A DNA stretch of 64,000 nt from Avena insularis. Lineage: Eukaryota > Streptophyta > Magnoliopsida > Poales > Poaceae. The DNA is taken from NCBI GenBank assembly GCA_023614405.1, contig CM042684.1, positions 204,668,941 to 204,732,940 on the forward strand. The letters are read 5' to 3'. The position numbers and the translations under genes were made by a program. Below, in pieces: positions 22,873 to 34,141 of the stretch. The notes under the pieces are model-generated. The model worked only from the letters and a program-made list of their open reading frames with translations. It ran no database searches and was not told the DNA's origin. The stretch's first letter is position 1; every line of letters begins with the position of its first letter.

Positions 22873-24954
22873 CTCCATATGTCGGCGCTGCAAGCTCTTT
22901 CTATCTGTTTCCTCAGTTGTGAACACACAATAGCTCTGGTGATGTTCTCTGTACTCATTCCTCCCCTTGTTTCCGGGGTACCTCTGATCCGGCTGGTGCT
23001 GATTTTCCACCTGATGCACTCCATCCCTTCTCTCATTGCTGTCAAACCTCAGCGGAGGGGGAGGCAACATTAGCTATTGCATGCTCACTCCGGAGAGCAA
23101 TTGCTGCCGGGGTAACTCCTGCCGAGGTTGATCATTCCGGGGTGCCTGAGCATTCCCCGAACCACCTTGTTCTATCTTACGCATCCACTCACATTGCCTC
23201 GTTGTGTGACCCGCCGGGCTATTCGGATTTGGCGTGTGAAACTTACACGGCTGGTCCAACATCGACTCATAGGTATACCTCAGACGGTCTTTCTTTTCTT
23301 GCCATTGTTTCTTTTGCTCCGACGTCCACGTTTTCTTGCCATCGTTTCTTGGAGTCCATTGCCCTCCAGTTTTCTGGCGCTGGTTGCTCCCTGCTCTGGG
23401 TTGATCTTGATTCACAGTTGTAACTTGTTGCGAACCGTAGCGATGATCCGGTCTATCATCTCTTCTTTTTCCTCTGTAGTCATTCCTCCGAGATGACCCG
23501 GCTCCATCCCTCTGGTAGTATTCCTTGTTTGACTCGTTTGACGCGAGCCTAGGTTGAGTCGGATCACCCAAAGCATACGAATCAGCAATCCGGATCATCT
23601 CTGCCAACGTAATTGGCATTTTCCTTTGCAACTTCATCCACAGCTCGCTGCCATATCTGCACCCTTGCGCAAACCACGCTATGGCCTGTGACTCTATGAC
23701 ACCCTCACACGAGTTTCTCACGGTACACCACCGGGTCAAGAATTCACGGTTTGTCTCATTAGGTCTTTGCTTGCACATTGCTAGGGTCTGCGGCCTATTC
23801 GGCCTCTGATATGTACTTGAGAAGTTGCTGATAAACATTTCTTCAAAATCTATCCAGCAGTTGATGCTTCCGGGTGGCAAATTGTTCAACCATACTCTGG
23901 CCGGACCTTCTAACATCTGGGGTATGTATCATACATCCCATCTCAAGTTGCCAGTGGCAATTTTCACAGCCATAGCATAGTTTATCAGCCAATTCTCCGG
24001 CTTGGTACTGCCGTCATATGTCTTCGTGCCCCTGGGCAGCTGGAAGTTAGGTACCGGTGGCTCCTTCATGATCCGGGGTCCAAAGCACACTGGACCGGGT
24101 GGACCTTGACATTTGATCTGTTCCCACCTATACAGGCGATCCAGTTTCAATCGTGCGTCATCCGGCATCAAATCCCTGCTTCCCAATCTTGACCCTATCA
24201 CATGATAGTCCGGTCTTGGGTACCTCGCGTTCACCATCTCTGAATCACCGTCGTTGTACCGGTTTTGCTCCTGTGGCGCAACTCTCTGTTGCGTACCTCA
24301 GCCGGCGCTTTGCTCTTGCCTTGGTATATTCCGCTGCTGTGGTTGTCCTGCTCCTGCCGAGTTTCGCTGTCCGGCATTGCCATTGACAACGTTCCCTTAA
24401 CCGGCATTGCCTTGGTCGTGGTTACCTCGGCCAGCTTCACCTCGGCTCACACTTCATCGATTGTCATTTTTCCGTGCTTCTTTTGCTTTTCCTGCCCGCG
24501 TCTGGTTGTACGGGACGATCTGTTTGTTCCGTCTGGCCTAGCTTACTACCTCTTCTCAACTTGGACCACCATGAGGTGACGATGCGGCTCCAGCGGATTT
24601 CTCCGGGTTACCCATCGCCGAATGGATGATTTTGGAAGCTCCATCTTTGTCCAGGTTAGCTCTGAGTAGCTCTTCGTTCTGTCTGTTCGCGATCCGAACT
24701 AACTTGTTAACCCTATCTTGTTGTCTTTGACGGGCCTCACCCGTCAGACCCTCTAACTCGGATGCAGTCGCATCCGCTACTCTGAGGTTCTTCGCCGGGG
24801 TACTATACTTCGGCAACCCCACGGACAAACAGATTTCTGATTCCTCGGCTCCATTATCACCTTCCCTGTTCATATCGCTTATGATATTTCTCCCTTTTAC
24901 CTTTACCGTATCAACTTTGTTTGCTTTTGCATACTCACACAACGTCATGTTCAA
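22873..24954 (-). pseudogene. Gag of the Tat element
   Basis: Minus strand. The N-terminal open stretch 24954-24556 is Lys/Glu-rich with probable helical text. A middle part 24237-23929 (RWEQIKCQGPPGPVCFGPRI, PENWLINYAMAVKIATG) ends in a stop. The main part 23916-23074 has the capsid core: LEGPARVWLNNLPPGSINCW, FEEMFISNFSSTYQRP, TLAMCKQRPNETNREFLTRW. A Cys/His-containing stretch (CKFHTPNPNSPAGHTTRQC) takes the place of a classical CCHC knuckle. The C-terminal part is cut at 22873 by the Copia insertion. Function: particle formation and RNA packaging. Several stops and shifts between the pieces make it non-functional. Confidence 0.82.
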
Positions 24955-25486
24955 CGACTGCTGAGCCGCGGCTATTTTCTTTGCGCCTTCTAGTATTTTT
25001 TTCCTAGTTTCCTCTAGCTCGGCCTATGCCTGAGCCGGATCTACCACTGTTGCTACCGGGTTTGCCAAGCTATCCATAGCTTCTCTCAGTACATTCTCAG
25101 GCCTCTCTAGTGGGGGTCCTCTACCTTTCCTCGGTGCCTTAGGTGTTACCTCTGGGTCCGATGCTGGATCCTTGCTTGCTTTGCACCGAGATCATCATCA
25201 CTTGACGCAGTCCGGGGCGGTGATACGCGCCCCGTGAGCCACGCTAAGGGGTGGTTCCCCTGCCTCGACGACGCACCGCGGATGAACACATGATACGTCC
25301 ACAGCAACGTAGACCTTGTGCGCACCCAACTTGACGAACAGGCTGTTGCGCGGAAGTGGGCGCGTGCCGAAGCAACAGTGTTATGTGCGAAGTCCAGCGC
25401 TCAAAGCGCTGAAACGAGCCGGAGGCGATGCGTTCACGGTGCCGATGAGGTTTCCGTCCGGATCTTCACCCTGCTAGCGCCGCTTA
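24955..25486 (-). other. Leader of the Tat element
   Basis: About 530 bases between primer site and gag on the minus strand, GC-rich at its right half. No coding signal seen. Confidence 0.6.
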
Positions 25487-25503
25487 GCCCACAGTGGCGC
25501 CAA
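25487..25503 (-). other. Primer binding site of the Tat element
   Basis: On the minus strand TTGGCGCCACTGTGGGC follows the LTR end directly; TGGCGCC primer sites are usual for Tat and Athila elements. Confidence 0.75.
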
Positions 25504-25504
25504 C

Positions 25505-26291
25505 TGTCGTCATGGTGGTGTCACGGCGGATGCCATGGATAGGCTAAAGGTGGGGACTAATACGCTAGGGAATCGGGGAGGCATAGTGGAGTGATTCTCC
25601 ACACAGAAGATTGTATTGCTTTCCTTTCAAGATTACAAGTGCTCCTAGAGCTGTGTTGGCAAGAGGAGGAAGAAGGAGCTCTCTTACTCTCACCCACAGT
25701 TCACCCCTAGAACCTTAGCCAAATCGGTATAGAAGAAAACCCAACCCCCTCTACTGAAACCCTAGCCCCCCTTATAAAGAGGCGGCCTGGTCTCTGCCTA
25801 GGGCATACGAGGAGGCATATTCCTAAGAATATGCCTCCTCTCAAAGTGGTAACCCGACCGGGGTGCTTTTCCCCTGCGTCACACATGCTTTAACTACGTG
25901 AGCCTCTGCGGCGCCCGCGTCAGCCGACACGGGCGTCGTCACCCTTGTTGGCCATGACCCGGTGGTCTTGCCCTTGCTTGCTTTGCTCATGCAGTGCGTA
26001 CCGGGCCTTCTTTTTGACCAGAGAGATTCCTTCCTTCTCCCAGAAGCTAAACGGGACCCGGATCATGGTAGATCCGGCTATACCTGTTCCTGCATACAAG
26101 TTAGACAAGCACTTCCGACTTACTCCTTAAGTCGGCTGATATAATGTTAGGCGACCCCCCTGGTCCGGGTTACTCCGTGATCCGTCCTGCCTGGAGGTGA
26201 CCCGGCCAGCATCCGCTTTGGCCTTGCCGAACCTTGGCTAACTCGGCCTTTATACCCCGGAGTGATCCTACCCGGGGTTATCCCCCCAACA
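25505..26291 (-). repeat. 5' LTR of the Tat element (787 bp)
   Basis: On the plus strand it starts TGTCGTCATGG beside the primer site and ends CCCCCAACA. Its partner LTR is outside the window, so the boundaries rest on TG/CA ends and the primer site. Confidence 0.75.
25809..25840. repeat. Perfect 14-bp hairpin in the Tat LTR
   Basis: GAGGAGGCATATTC, loop CTAA, then its exact reverse complement. It lies in the LTR about 35 bases from a TATAAAGAGG-like stretch (25772-25781). Confidence 0.85.
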
Positions 26292-26923
26292 GCAAGTTGT
26301 ATACACACATTGTTGTCCGGAACCTATGGCCCCGAAGTGACAGAAATCGGGATAACCGGAAGGGAATGACTTTGATGTGAGGATCACATGTGTTCATGGA
26401 GTGTTAATGCTTTGCTCTGGTGCTCTATTAAAAGGAGCACCTTAATTGCCAGTAGTTCCCTAGAGGCCCACGCAAACGGCTGGCAGGACAAAAGATGTTG
26501 TGCAAGTTCTCATTGCGAGCACGTATGACTATATATGGAACACATGCCTAGGATTGTCTAGTACTTGGATGCTTTAACTTATTTATCTGCAATTGCCCTA
26601 TGTTCTGATTGCTATGTGAATTGTCTTGTCCATGCAATGCCCGTCCATCCATCCCTATGCCTACCGCACTCGAATCCCATTGTTTACTGCTTTTGTTACT
26701 ATTGTCTTTGCTTTGCTACTGCTGTTACTTTGCTATTCTTACTACAAAACTGTTGCTACTGATAAACTGATGTGAGAAAGATTGTTTCTAGGTGCAGCTG
26801 AATTGACAACTCAGTTGTTAAGGCTGATAAATATTCTTTGGCTCCCCTTGTGTCGAATCAATAAATTGGGTTTCACTTCCCTTGAAAATATTGCAATACA
26901 CCCCCTATACTTGTGGGTCATCA
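26292..26923 (+). repeat. 3' part of an Athila-type (Sabrina/WHAM-like) LTR
   Basis: The text TTGGCTCCCCTTGTGTCGAA near 26840 and the end CCCCCTATACTTGTGGGTCA...TCA are characteristic of Triticeae Athila-clade LTRs as I remember them. No primer site follows, so this is the end of a 3' LTR or a solo LTR. Its left part is missing because the Tat element was inserted in it. Confidence 0.7.
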
Positions 26924-27374
26924 GTCGTTTAAACTCTTCATCCTAATTCGATTATAATTTTGTTGTTGCCATAATGCCATCTGGCTCTTCAAAAGCTGCA
27001 TCACTAACTATTTCCGTTTTCTTGCATAGAGCTCAAAATGGAACAATGAACATGTTGGTTTGCATAGCCCATCCTTATTTGGTGCTGGTTTGTCCTGAGC
27101 AAAGGCATAATTGTCCTCTCCTATGTAGTGCACTCGTGGTTTGCATTCCTGCTCTACAATTTCTCTTATGATGCCATTATAATTTCTATCTGGTTGATTT
27201 TTATCTATGACAGTAACTACTTGCCATTGTGTAGCTCACCGCAAATTCTGAGTCACCCAACGACTCTATGCATTCCAGGAGATGCCACATCTTCCATATA
27301 TATTTGCTGCAATTCTAAGAAACACTTTGTTTGATTGCTCATTTCATTCTAGGAACACTTGTCTAATGATTAGT
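26924..27374. other. Unassigned sequence
   Basis: About 450 bases of AT-rich DNA without motif, long frame or repeat that I can recognise. It is possibly the oldest host sequence in the window, together with the adjoining minisatellite. Confidence 0.4.
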
Positions 27375-27573
27375 GGCTCTAGTGGATCCAAGTGGCGGTT
27401 TATGTAAAGTACACCAAATGTAGTGCCCCTGGTTGTGGTTTATGAAAAGGACACACATGCACTGACATGCATTGGATCCAAGTGGTGGTTTATGAAAAGG
27501 ACAGCACATGCAGTGACCCTGGTTGTGGTTTATGAAAGGGATACACATGCAATGACATGCATTGGATCCAAGT
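27375..27573. repeat. GTGGTTTATGAAAAGGACA minisatellite, left part
   Basis: About four degenerate units of roughly 45 bp arranged as dimers of about 90 bp; GGATCCAAGTGG recurs at dimer starts. The same repeat continues at 62795 on the far side of the 35 kb nested insertion. The insertion point is inside GGATCCAAGT. Confidence 0.85.
27569..27573. other. Target site duplication of the outer A element, left copy
   Basis: CAAGT, identical to 62795-62799 right after the terminal LTR fragment. Confidence 0.9.
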
Positions 27574-28581
27574 TGATGTAGCCCAACATACGGAAACCAC
27601 CTTTGGTCCACATCATGCCACACTAATCATCACTCCAAAGGTGAACTCCTTCCATGCTTTGCCTTTCGTTGGTTATTATGCGAATGGAATCCTACTTGAG
27701 ACAAATGCCCATGATGTGACTAGGTCCATGAACATGATGCCAAGGAGATGCAGCAAGGATGGTTCTGGAGCCAAGACACCCAAGCAAGAGGCCTAGAAGA
27801 GAAGACGCAAGAAGTTGGTGAAGCAGGACCGGAGTCTCCGGACCAGCAGACCAGAGTCTTGGGTCTACCACACTGGAGTGTCTGGCCTGTCCCCGGACCG
27901 AGCCCTGAACCCGCACCTGGGACAGTCAGTGACCCCCTCCGGAGGCGATACCGGAGAAAAACCGGAGTCTCCGGTCCACACGGGAGTCTCCGGACCGAGC
28001 ATCATGGGCCTGCGCGCCTCAAGCTGGGCTTGGCCCATGTAACGCCCCAAACTTCCTGCTTATGCCTGTTTTACCCCTAGCTCGTGGCTGGCCTATATAT
28101 GCCCCCACCCCCTCCTTGAAACCCTAGAGATGATGATGAATTAAGGCATGTGCCTAACCCTAGATGGGAACCCCCTCTCAATATTAAATCTATGAGTTGT
28201 ACAAGGCCTTGGAGTCGGTGCCCTTCTCCAAGTTGTCAAGACCCTCCTAAAGTGTTTGGTCTCTCCCTAGCAAGGATTCTAGTAGTGCTTGGTCTCTCCC
28301 CTTTGGGATTTTACTTGGTTGCTACTCTCTCCTTGGTTTGGATTCTACCGTCCGCTTGCCAATCTCTCATTTGGTGATTCTACCGCAAGGTCTCTCGCCG
28401 AGGATTCTATTGGATTGGTTGTTCGAACCAACGAGAGCAAATCGAATTGGGTGTGATTTGGCATGTGTTTGTATCTTTACCTTTCATTAGAGTTGTGTTC
28501 ATCGTGTTTTCCCTCACTTCCGCCTCAAATTCGTGAAGATCGGGCCACTCCAAGGGTAAATCCACAAGGAGACCCGTAACA
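27574..28581 (+). repeat. Family A LTR, copy A1 (1008 bp)
   Basis: Starts TGATGTAGCCCAACATACGG, ends GACCCGTAACA. It contains an open tail-coding stretch (27580-27796; TPKVNSFHALPF, NGILLETN), then CCGGAGTCTCCGG-type repeats (27830-28000), a TATATAT box (28093-28100) and a conserved ACAAGGCCTTGGAGTCGGTG block. Confidence 0.92.
28093..28100 (+). promoter_or_regulatory. TATA box of LTR A1
   Basis: CTATATAT followed by C-rich text and a likely transcript start around GAAACCCTAG. Equivalent boxes: 47268-47276, 52101-52108, 61269-61277 (family A); 34724-34732 and 42370-42377 (family C). Confidence 0.65.
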
Positions 28582-28582
28582 A

Positions 28583-28596
28583 CTGGTGTCAGCAGC
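28583..28596 (+). other. Primer binding site, outer A element
   Basis: CTGGTGTCAGCAGC one base after LTR A1; other copies read CTGGTATCA. It resembles the tRNA-Met site TGGTATCAGAGC with an altered second half. Confidence 0.65.
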
Positions 28597-29779
28597 TTTT
28601 GGTTGCCACGGATTTGACTTCGCCCTTCGATTTCCACCATAAACTGAAAAATACCTAAAATATAGCCCCAAATTGCTTTTGGATCGATCTCTCGTTTTGG
28701 TGAGTTAATTGTGGTTTTAGTCCAATAGAAACTTGTCTTTGGAGTTGGTCTACTTGTGCCCTGCGTTTCCCAGCCCAATTTGGTCAACATTTTCTGGATT
28801 TGAGGGTTCAAGGGCCGAATTTCCGCTCAAGAACACGAGTTGTTCGTCGTGCAGACTCCAGACCGGCAGACCGGAGTCTTCGGCCCAGACCGGAGTCTCC
28901 GGACACCAAGACTGGACTCTCCGGCCTACACCGGAGTGTCCGGACCAGCAACATCGGAGTCTTCGGCCCTGACAAAAATTTTGGTCCCCTTTTCCTTTTA
29001 TGACTGATTTCCTTTTGACGTTTGTGTTTCATGTGCGTGTTTGTCTACTAACAAAACCTTCCGCAACACCTCGCACTCGACATCGACACCACGGAACTCG
29101 AACCATCCCTCCACCAATGGTTACAAGTGCGACATCACCACAAGGTATAACTTGCACCACCCTTGTTAACCCCTTCTTCCTTTGTGTGTTACCTAACCTA
29201 TCGAGAGTAGCGCATCTTGTGTTTGCCAAAGCATTGTGCACTTGCTCTTGCATAAGTCATAGTGTAGAGGCAATAACATAAACTTGACTCTGTAGCATAG
29301 CAAAGAAAGAGGTACAAAAAAAAGCTTCTAAGCAAAAGAAAAAGAGAAAGATACCAATACAAAAGAGAGTCCAAAGCTTCCAAGCAAGAGTGCGAGCAAG
29401 AGCAAGGCAAGCGTACAAATCCGTTGCTTCTCCATCTTTTGGCAAACAGGCTACGGCTCCTAGTGTTGGCATGACACCGAGCATTAGTCTTCGTTAGGAC
29501 CAATTTTGTTCGTTGCGCATTTTCATAGTCGTGTTAGCCACATTAATATCCACCATGTGTGTATAGTTGTTGGATTTTACCCACTTTTGACAATAACCTT
29601 TTCGTTTGGTTGTTCCATTTGCTATCCACCTTCCTACCCATCCACCATAGGCCTTTGTGTGTGTGTCTTGTGTATTCGCTTTGCTCTCGGCAAGAACAAC
29701 CTTTCCAATTTTTGACTTGGGCAAGGTAGCACATACCATACCACCAATACCACCCTCGTTTCACTTGTGGTGAAACAAC
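28597..29779 (+). other. Leader of the outer A element
   Basis: Untranslated leader with a second group of CCGGAG-type repeats (28855-28965). A conserved AAG-GTATAAC word at 29142-29151 and a TTTTCATAG word at 29520-29528 could be splice sites. The same order is found in the other A and C copies. Confidence 0.65.
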
Positions 29780-30903
29780 ATGTCTAGGGAAAGCAGAGAT
29801 GGCAACTTCAACAACCAAGATGGTTTTGCCACGCGCCACAACTTATGGGTGCAATGCCGAGAATTCAATGCCCAATTTGAGAGGCTTGAGAACCGGCTTG
29901 ATGAAACTTTTTGAGAATTCGACTACCGTGACCGGCAACACCAAGTGGAGCACAATGCTCAATTCCAAGCTCTTCACCAAGATATTGCCAACCTCGACAA
30001 ACGTCATGGACACCATTCAAGCTCGTCAAGTTCATCTCGCACGCGCTCCTCAAGTCATCATGGTGACTCCTCGCGCCCCCATTCTCATCATGGAGAACCC
30101 CACCACCAAAATGGGGAACATCAAGCTCGTCATCGTCATGAACAAGTGGTTGAGCCACAACATCAACAACCACACCACACAAGACGTCATCGACACCATC
30201 GAAAAACCAAGCAACGAGCTCATCCAAGCAAGCAAATACCGTGATAGCACCCTCCTCCAACATGACATCGGATAGTCAAGTCACTTGCTTAAAGTGTGGA
30301 GTGAAAGGTCACATGTCATATGAGGGCACCAACTCACGAGTGATGCTTACGAATGAGAATGGTGCAACCTACTCCATAAGTGAAGAGGAGTATGAAGCTC
30401 TCACTCAATGAGCTATTGCAAGGACAGCCGCAATGGAAGAGGATGACACACTTCTATGCGAGCATGATCCGGGCCCCGCACATGTCATAGCACAAATCTC
30501 GCCAACAAACTCCATCCCAAGAGAGGACCAACGCCTCAATATCTTCCAAACTCGTGCCGAAATTGATGGCAAGTCCATAAAAGTGATCATCGATGGAGGT
30601 AGTTGCCAAAACCTCGCAAGTACGAAGCTTTGTGAGAAAATCAAGTTGTAATGCATAAAGCACCCTCACCCCTACCATGTCCAATGGCTTGATGACAATG
30701 GAGCACTCAAGATAACATCAAAGGTCCACGTTTCCTTCAAGATTGGACCATATGAAGACACCGTCGATTGTGATGTCGTGCCAATGTCCATGTGCCACAT
30801 GCTACTTGGAAGGCCATGGCAATACGATAGAGAAGCAATACATCATGGTTCCACCAACCAATACTCCTTCAAGTGGAACGACAAGAAATTTGTGCTCCAA
30901 CCC
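29780..30903 (+). pseudogene. Gag-protease remnant of the outer A element
   Basis: ATG at 29780 opens MSRESRDGNFNNQDGFATR, collinear with the second A copy. A His/Ser-rich middle (HGHHSSSSSSSRTRSSSHHG) follows. The capsid part is deleted near 30200. The zinc knuckle is degraded (its final Cys region reads YEGTNS near 30320). The protease active site is intact, VIIDGGSCQNLAS, with the Asp codon at 30592-30594. A TAA near 30651 and small indels break the frame. It ends where B2 was inserted. Not functional. Confidence 0.8.
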
Positions 30904-31183
30904 GTGGGTGGCCCGATCTTCACGGATCTCGTGGTCAAATCGAGGGGAAAGCGAGGTGAAAGGGAGAAGGTAGCGGAAGTGGACGCACACCTCACGAAGA
31001 ACACGATGAACACACGCAAAACTCACACGATACAAGGCCAATTGCTCCCGTCGGTGGCCACCGGTTCGATAGAATCCTCGCAAGGAAAGATCAGTCAACG
31101 TGCTCCCTCGATCCCACGCGGAGAGAGAAGAACACCTTGGAGAGGGTCTTGACGTCTTGGCAAACGGACATCGATGCCAAGGC
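30904..31183 (-). repeat. B2 3' LTR, piece 1
   Basis: CCGTGGGTGGCCCGATC to GATGCCAAGGC, matching the start of the other B LTRs minus about 17 terminal bases. The last five bases AAGGC are the B1 target duplication; the LTR continues at 46422. Confidence 0.87.
31179..31183. other. Target site duplication of B1, left copy
   Basis: AAGGC, identical to 46417-46421. Confidence 0.9.
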
Positions 31184-32171
31184 TGTTATGGGGTAACCCC
31201 GTGGGTGGCCCGATCTTCACGGATCTCGTGGTCAAATCGATGGGAAAGCGAGGGGAAAGGGAGAAGGTAGCGGAAGCGGAGGCACACCTCGTGAAGAACA
31301 CGATGAACACACGCAAAACACACACGATACAAGGCCGTTTGCTCTCACCGGTGGCCACCGGTCCGATAGAATCCTCGCAAGGAAAGATCGGTCAACGTGC
31401 TCCCTCGATCCCACGCGGAGAGGGAAGAACACCTTGGAGAGGGTCTTGACGTCTTGGCAAAGAGACACTGATGCCAAGGCCTTGTACAATGAGGGAGGCG
31501 CGATGCAAACTCCAACGAGGTGATGACAATAGTCGATCCCCTTTGGTAGAAGGGGATGAGGCAAAACTAGAGATTCCAGAAAGGGGGTTGTCTTTAGTCT
31601 ATCACCGATGCCTCGGGTTACATGAGGGGGTGGGGGCACTATATATAGGCCAGCCACTAGTTCAAGGGTACTTTAGGAATAAAAGGGGAAAGTCTGGGCG
31701 GACTAAGGGGTACATGGGCCAAGGGCACGGTGGCCTGTGGACCATACGCTCAGGCCGGAGACTCGTCTGGGCGGAGACTCAGTCGGTGTCGATCTCAGGG
31801 AGGTGCCTTATGACTATCCTCGAGCTCAATCTGGGGGTCAGTCCGGAGGTGGGTCCGGAGACTCCGGGGTCTACAGGGCAGAGACTCCGGGGTGCGCAGG
31901 CCAGAGACTCCGGTGCTCCAGCTGCTGCTTCTTCCGTCTTCTCTTCCAAGCCTCCATCTTTTCGGGCTTGGTGCTCCACGCTTCCTCCCATGCCTTTGTA
32001 CTTGTCGGTGTGAACCTATCATTGATATGGAACGGAGTATGAAGTAGTATACCATTCAAGAGGGTAGGAAGTGGGGTCGCATAGAGGAACGGATTCACCT
32101 TTGGAGTCCATGACGAGTTGGCATAAGTTGGAGACCATGATGTGGTAAGGACCGAAGGTCGGGCTACATCA
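31184..32171 (-). repeat. B1 3' LTR (988 bp)
   Basis: In plus orientation TGTTATGGGGTAACCCC to GGGCTACATCA. It carries the CCGGAGACTCCGG-type repeats (31740-31920) and CTATATATAGG (31650-31659), the TATA region on the minus strand. Confidence 0.93.
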
Positions 32172-34141
32172 TCTCCCCTCCCTTCAAAAAGAGTCGTCCT
32201 CGACTCTACACGCTTATCACAAAGTAGAAGATGTCGAGAGACCTTCTTGATCCTGGGGTTCACCATATAGTCGTCCTCGAGAAGATTGAATCGACAACAC
32301 CTCAATGTTCCTTCACCTTCAATGGAGACTACAAATCTCACAACAAAAGCGAAGCAACACTCAAAGCATACCAACTCATGAAGATTATAGCATGAGTCCT
32401 CAAGTAGAAGGAAGTCACCTTATGTTGTAGAGATAGCTCGTTGAAGGGTAGCCCTAGGTAACTCTCTTCGATTCGTCTTGTCAACTCTTGATCCATAGAG
32501 GTTGATGCATACCTAATTGTACCTTCACACAACAAAGACCAAGAAAAATATGTTTGTGCGTGATAGAGGAGCATGTCATATGTGGCATGGACATTCTTGA
32601 TCACAACACTATTAGCACAACTCAAGTAGAGCAAACGGAATGCATATGCAAGGTCAAAGTGCATGGAAATCGTTTGAAAATCATCCAAATGTGGGAACTC
32701 GAAAACTCCATATAACATCTTCGTGTGGTACTCAAAGCAATTGAGTAAACTATTGATTAACATCTTTGATGCAAGAATAGGAGAATTCGGCAAAAACACA
32801 TGAGGATGGGTATTCAAAACAACATCATTATGTGTGCAAACCAACCATTGGAAAGAGAAATTGTTCGATGTGTTGGATTTCACACACAAATCATCAAAAT
32901 AAAATATCATTGGATATGAGTATCACAAGCGGAAACAAAACAATATGTTTGCAAACAAACCATATGAAAGAGCAAGTGGTCCTTATGTTTGTTGCAACAA
33001 CAATACGAGAGACTTGGAAGATCTCGTGACAATACATGCTCATAATGGCATTATGGTTGCACACAAAACATCGGAAAGATAAATTGTTCAACATTTTTGT
33101 GGCAACACACAAAGCATCAATATCCAATAGAAACGAAGCATGATTGTCACAAGGTGAAAGAATACCATCAACATGCTTGCAATCAAACCATAGGAAAGAG
33201 CAATTTGTCAACATGAAAGATTCAAAGCATGCAAAAGGTATCAGAGCTGGGTTCGATCTTGAACTCACTTGGGGGATGCTCTCTAGAGCTCTTTTTGTCA
33301 ACTCGTTCTCAACCGAGGTTAACATTCTTGTGCGGGTACCTACACACATCAAACACAAAAGGAAGAATGTGTGTGCATGGTAGAGAAACACATCATCCAT
33401 CATGACGTATCTCTTCTTGTGCACTTCACCATGAGTGTCAATCAAGTATGAAATAGATGCATGGTGAGTATGCAAGTGGTGAACATGCTTATCATGGCAT
33501 TTACCAAAATCTCCAAAATTTGAGAAATCTATGGGGGCCATCTCAGTATAATACATATGAGAATTATTGTTGCAAGCAAAACAATTGAAAGAGAAATTGT
33601 TCAACTTATTGCAAGCAACAGGAGAAATTGTAAAACATTCATGACAAAGCATGGTTCGAGGGGTACCATTGGTAACATCATTGCAAGCAAAACATTAGAA
33701 AGAGCAATTGTTCAACAAAGTGCAAGCAATGATATCATCAATGTAACTTATAGAGCATATCATGTCTATGGCAATATCATGACAATAAAGGGAATCCACA
33801 TGGTCATCATGATGCATAGCAAGATTAACACATGGGAATAATAGTGGAACATATGTCATGTCACAAGAATCATCCATAGCATGCAAGTAATCACAAATCA
33901 TCATGTCCACTAGTGGGATCATGGCATTATCAACACCCGTATTCTTACCTTGTTCATACCTCTCATATGAAGTGGGTGTTGTGGTAGCATTGGCCTCCAT
34001 GTGGGCGACTTCTTCATCATGTATGGGGATGGCATCATCTTCATCCACCATGTACATCTTCTTGGTTGGAGGCATCATCATCTCCAAGCTTGGTGCTTCT
34101 TGCTCCATGGAACCTAGCACATCATGAGGAAACACACTAGA
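32172..34141 (-). pseudogene. Family-B ORF, C-terminal part, B1 copy (broken)
   Basis: Collinear with the 637-codon stretch of B2 (54923-53012), but in four pieces: 34141-33695, 33652-32894, 32910-32338 and 32374 into the LTR. Visible are MYMVDEDDAIPIHDEEVAHM, the repeated NNFSFxCFxCxHN-like motifs (NNFSFRCFVCNHNAIM, NNFSFQWLVCTHNDVV) and the end NPRIKKVSRHLLLCDKR, ESRTTLFEGRGDD. Function unknown. The last piece reads through the LTR start for about 130 codons. Confidence 0.7.
34137..34141. other. Target site duplication of element C, left copy
   Basis: CTAGA, identical to 42825-42829. The empty site is visible in B2 near 56298-56315 (ACACACTAGAGTAGAGGG). Confidence 0.93.

Larger units (their letters stand above)
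10045..26291 (-). mobile_element. Tat-lineage Ty3/gypsy element with dual RNase H, interrupted by a Copia element
   Basis: Read on the minus strand the order is: LTR (26291-25505), primer site, gag, [Copia insertion 22867-14585], protease, reverse transcriptase, RNase H, a second RNase H, integrase, 3' noncoding region. The second (archaeal-type) RNase H after the first marks the Tat/Ogre/Retand group. The 3' noncoding end and 3' LTR lie beyond the Tekay insertion, left of the window. Frames are broken by stops and shifts in every domain. The base run after the right LTR (GCAAG, 26292-26296) would be its target duplication. Confidence 0.88.

Noticed and set aside
29799..30275. 158-codon open frame in the outer A element
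   Set aside because: The homologous real Gag frame begins at 29780 in another frame and matches the second copy; this one has no capsid motifs.
30778..31152. 124-codon open frame across 30904
   Set aside because: Joins A-element protease text to B2 LTR text; not a family product.
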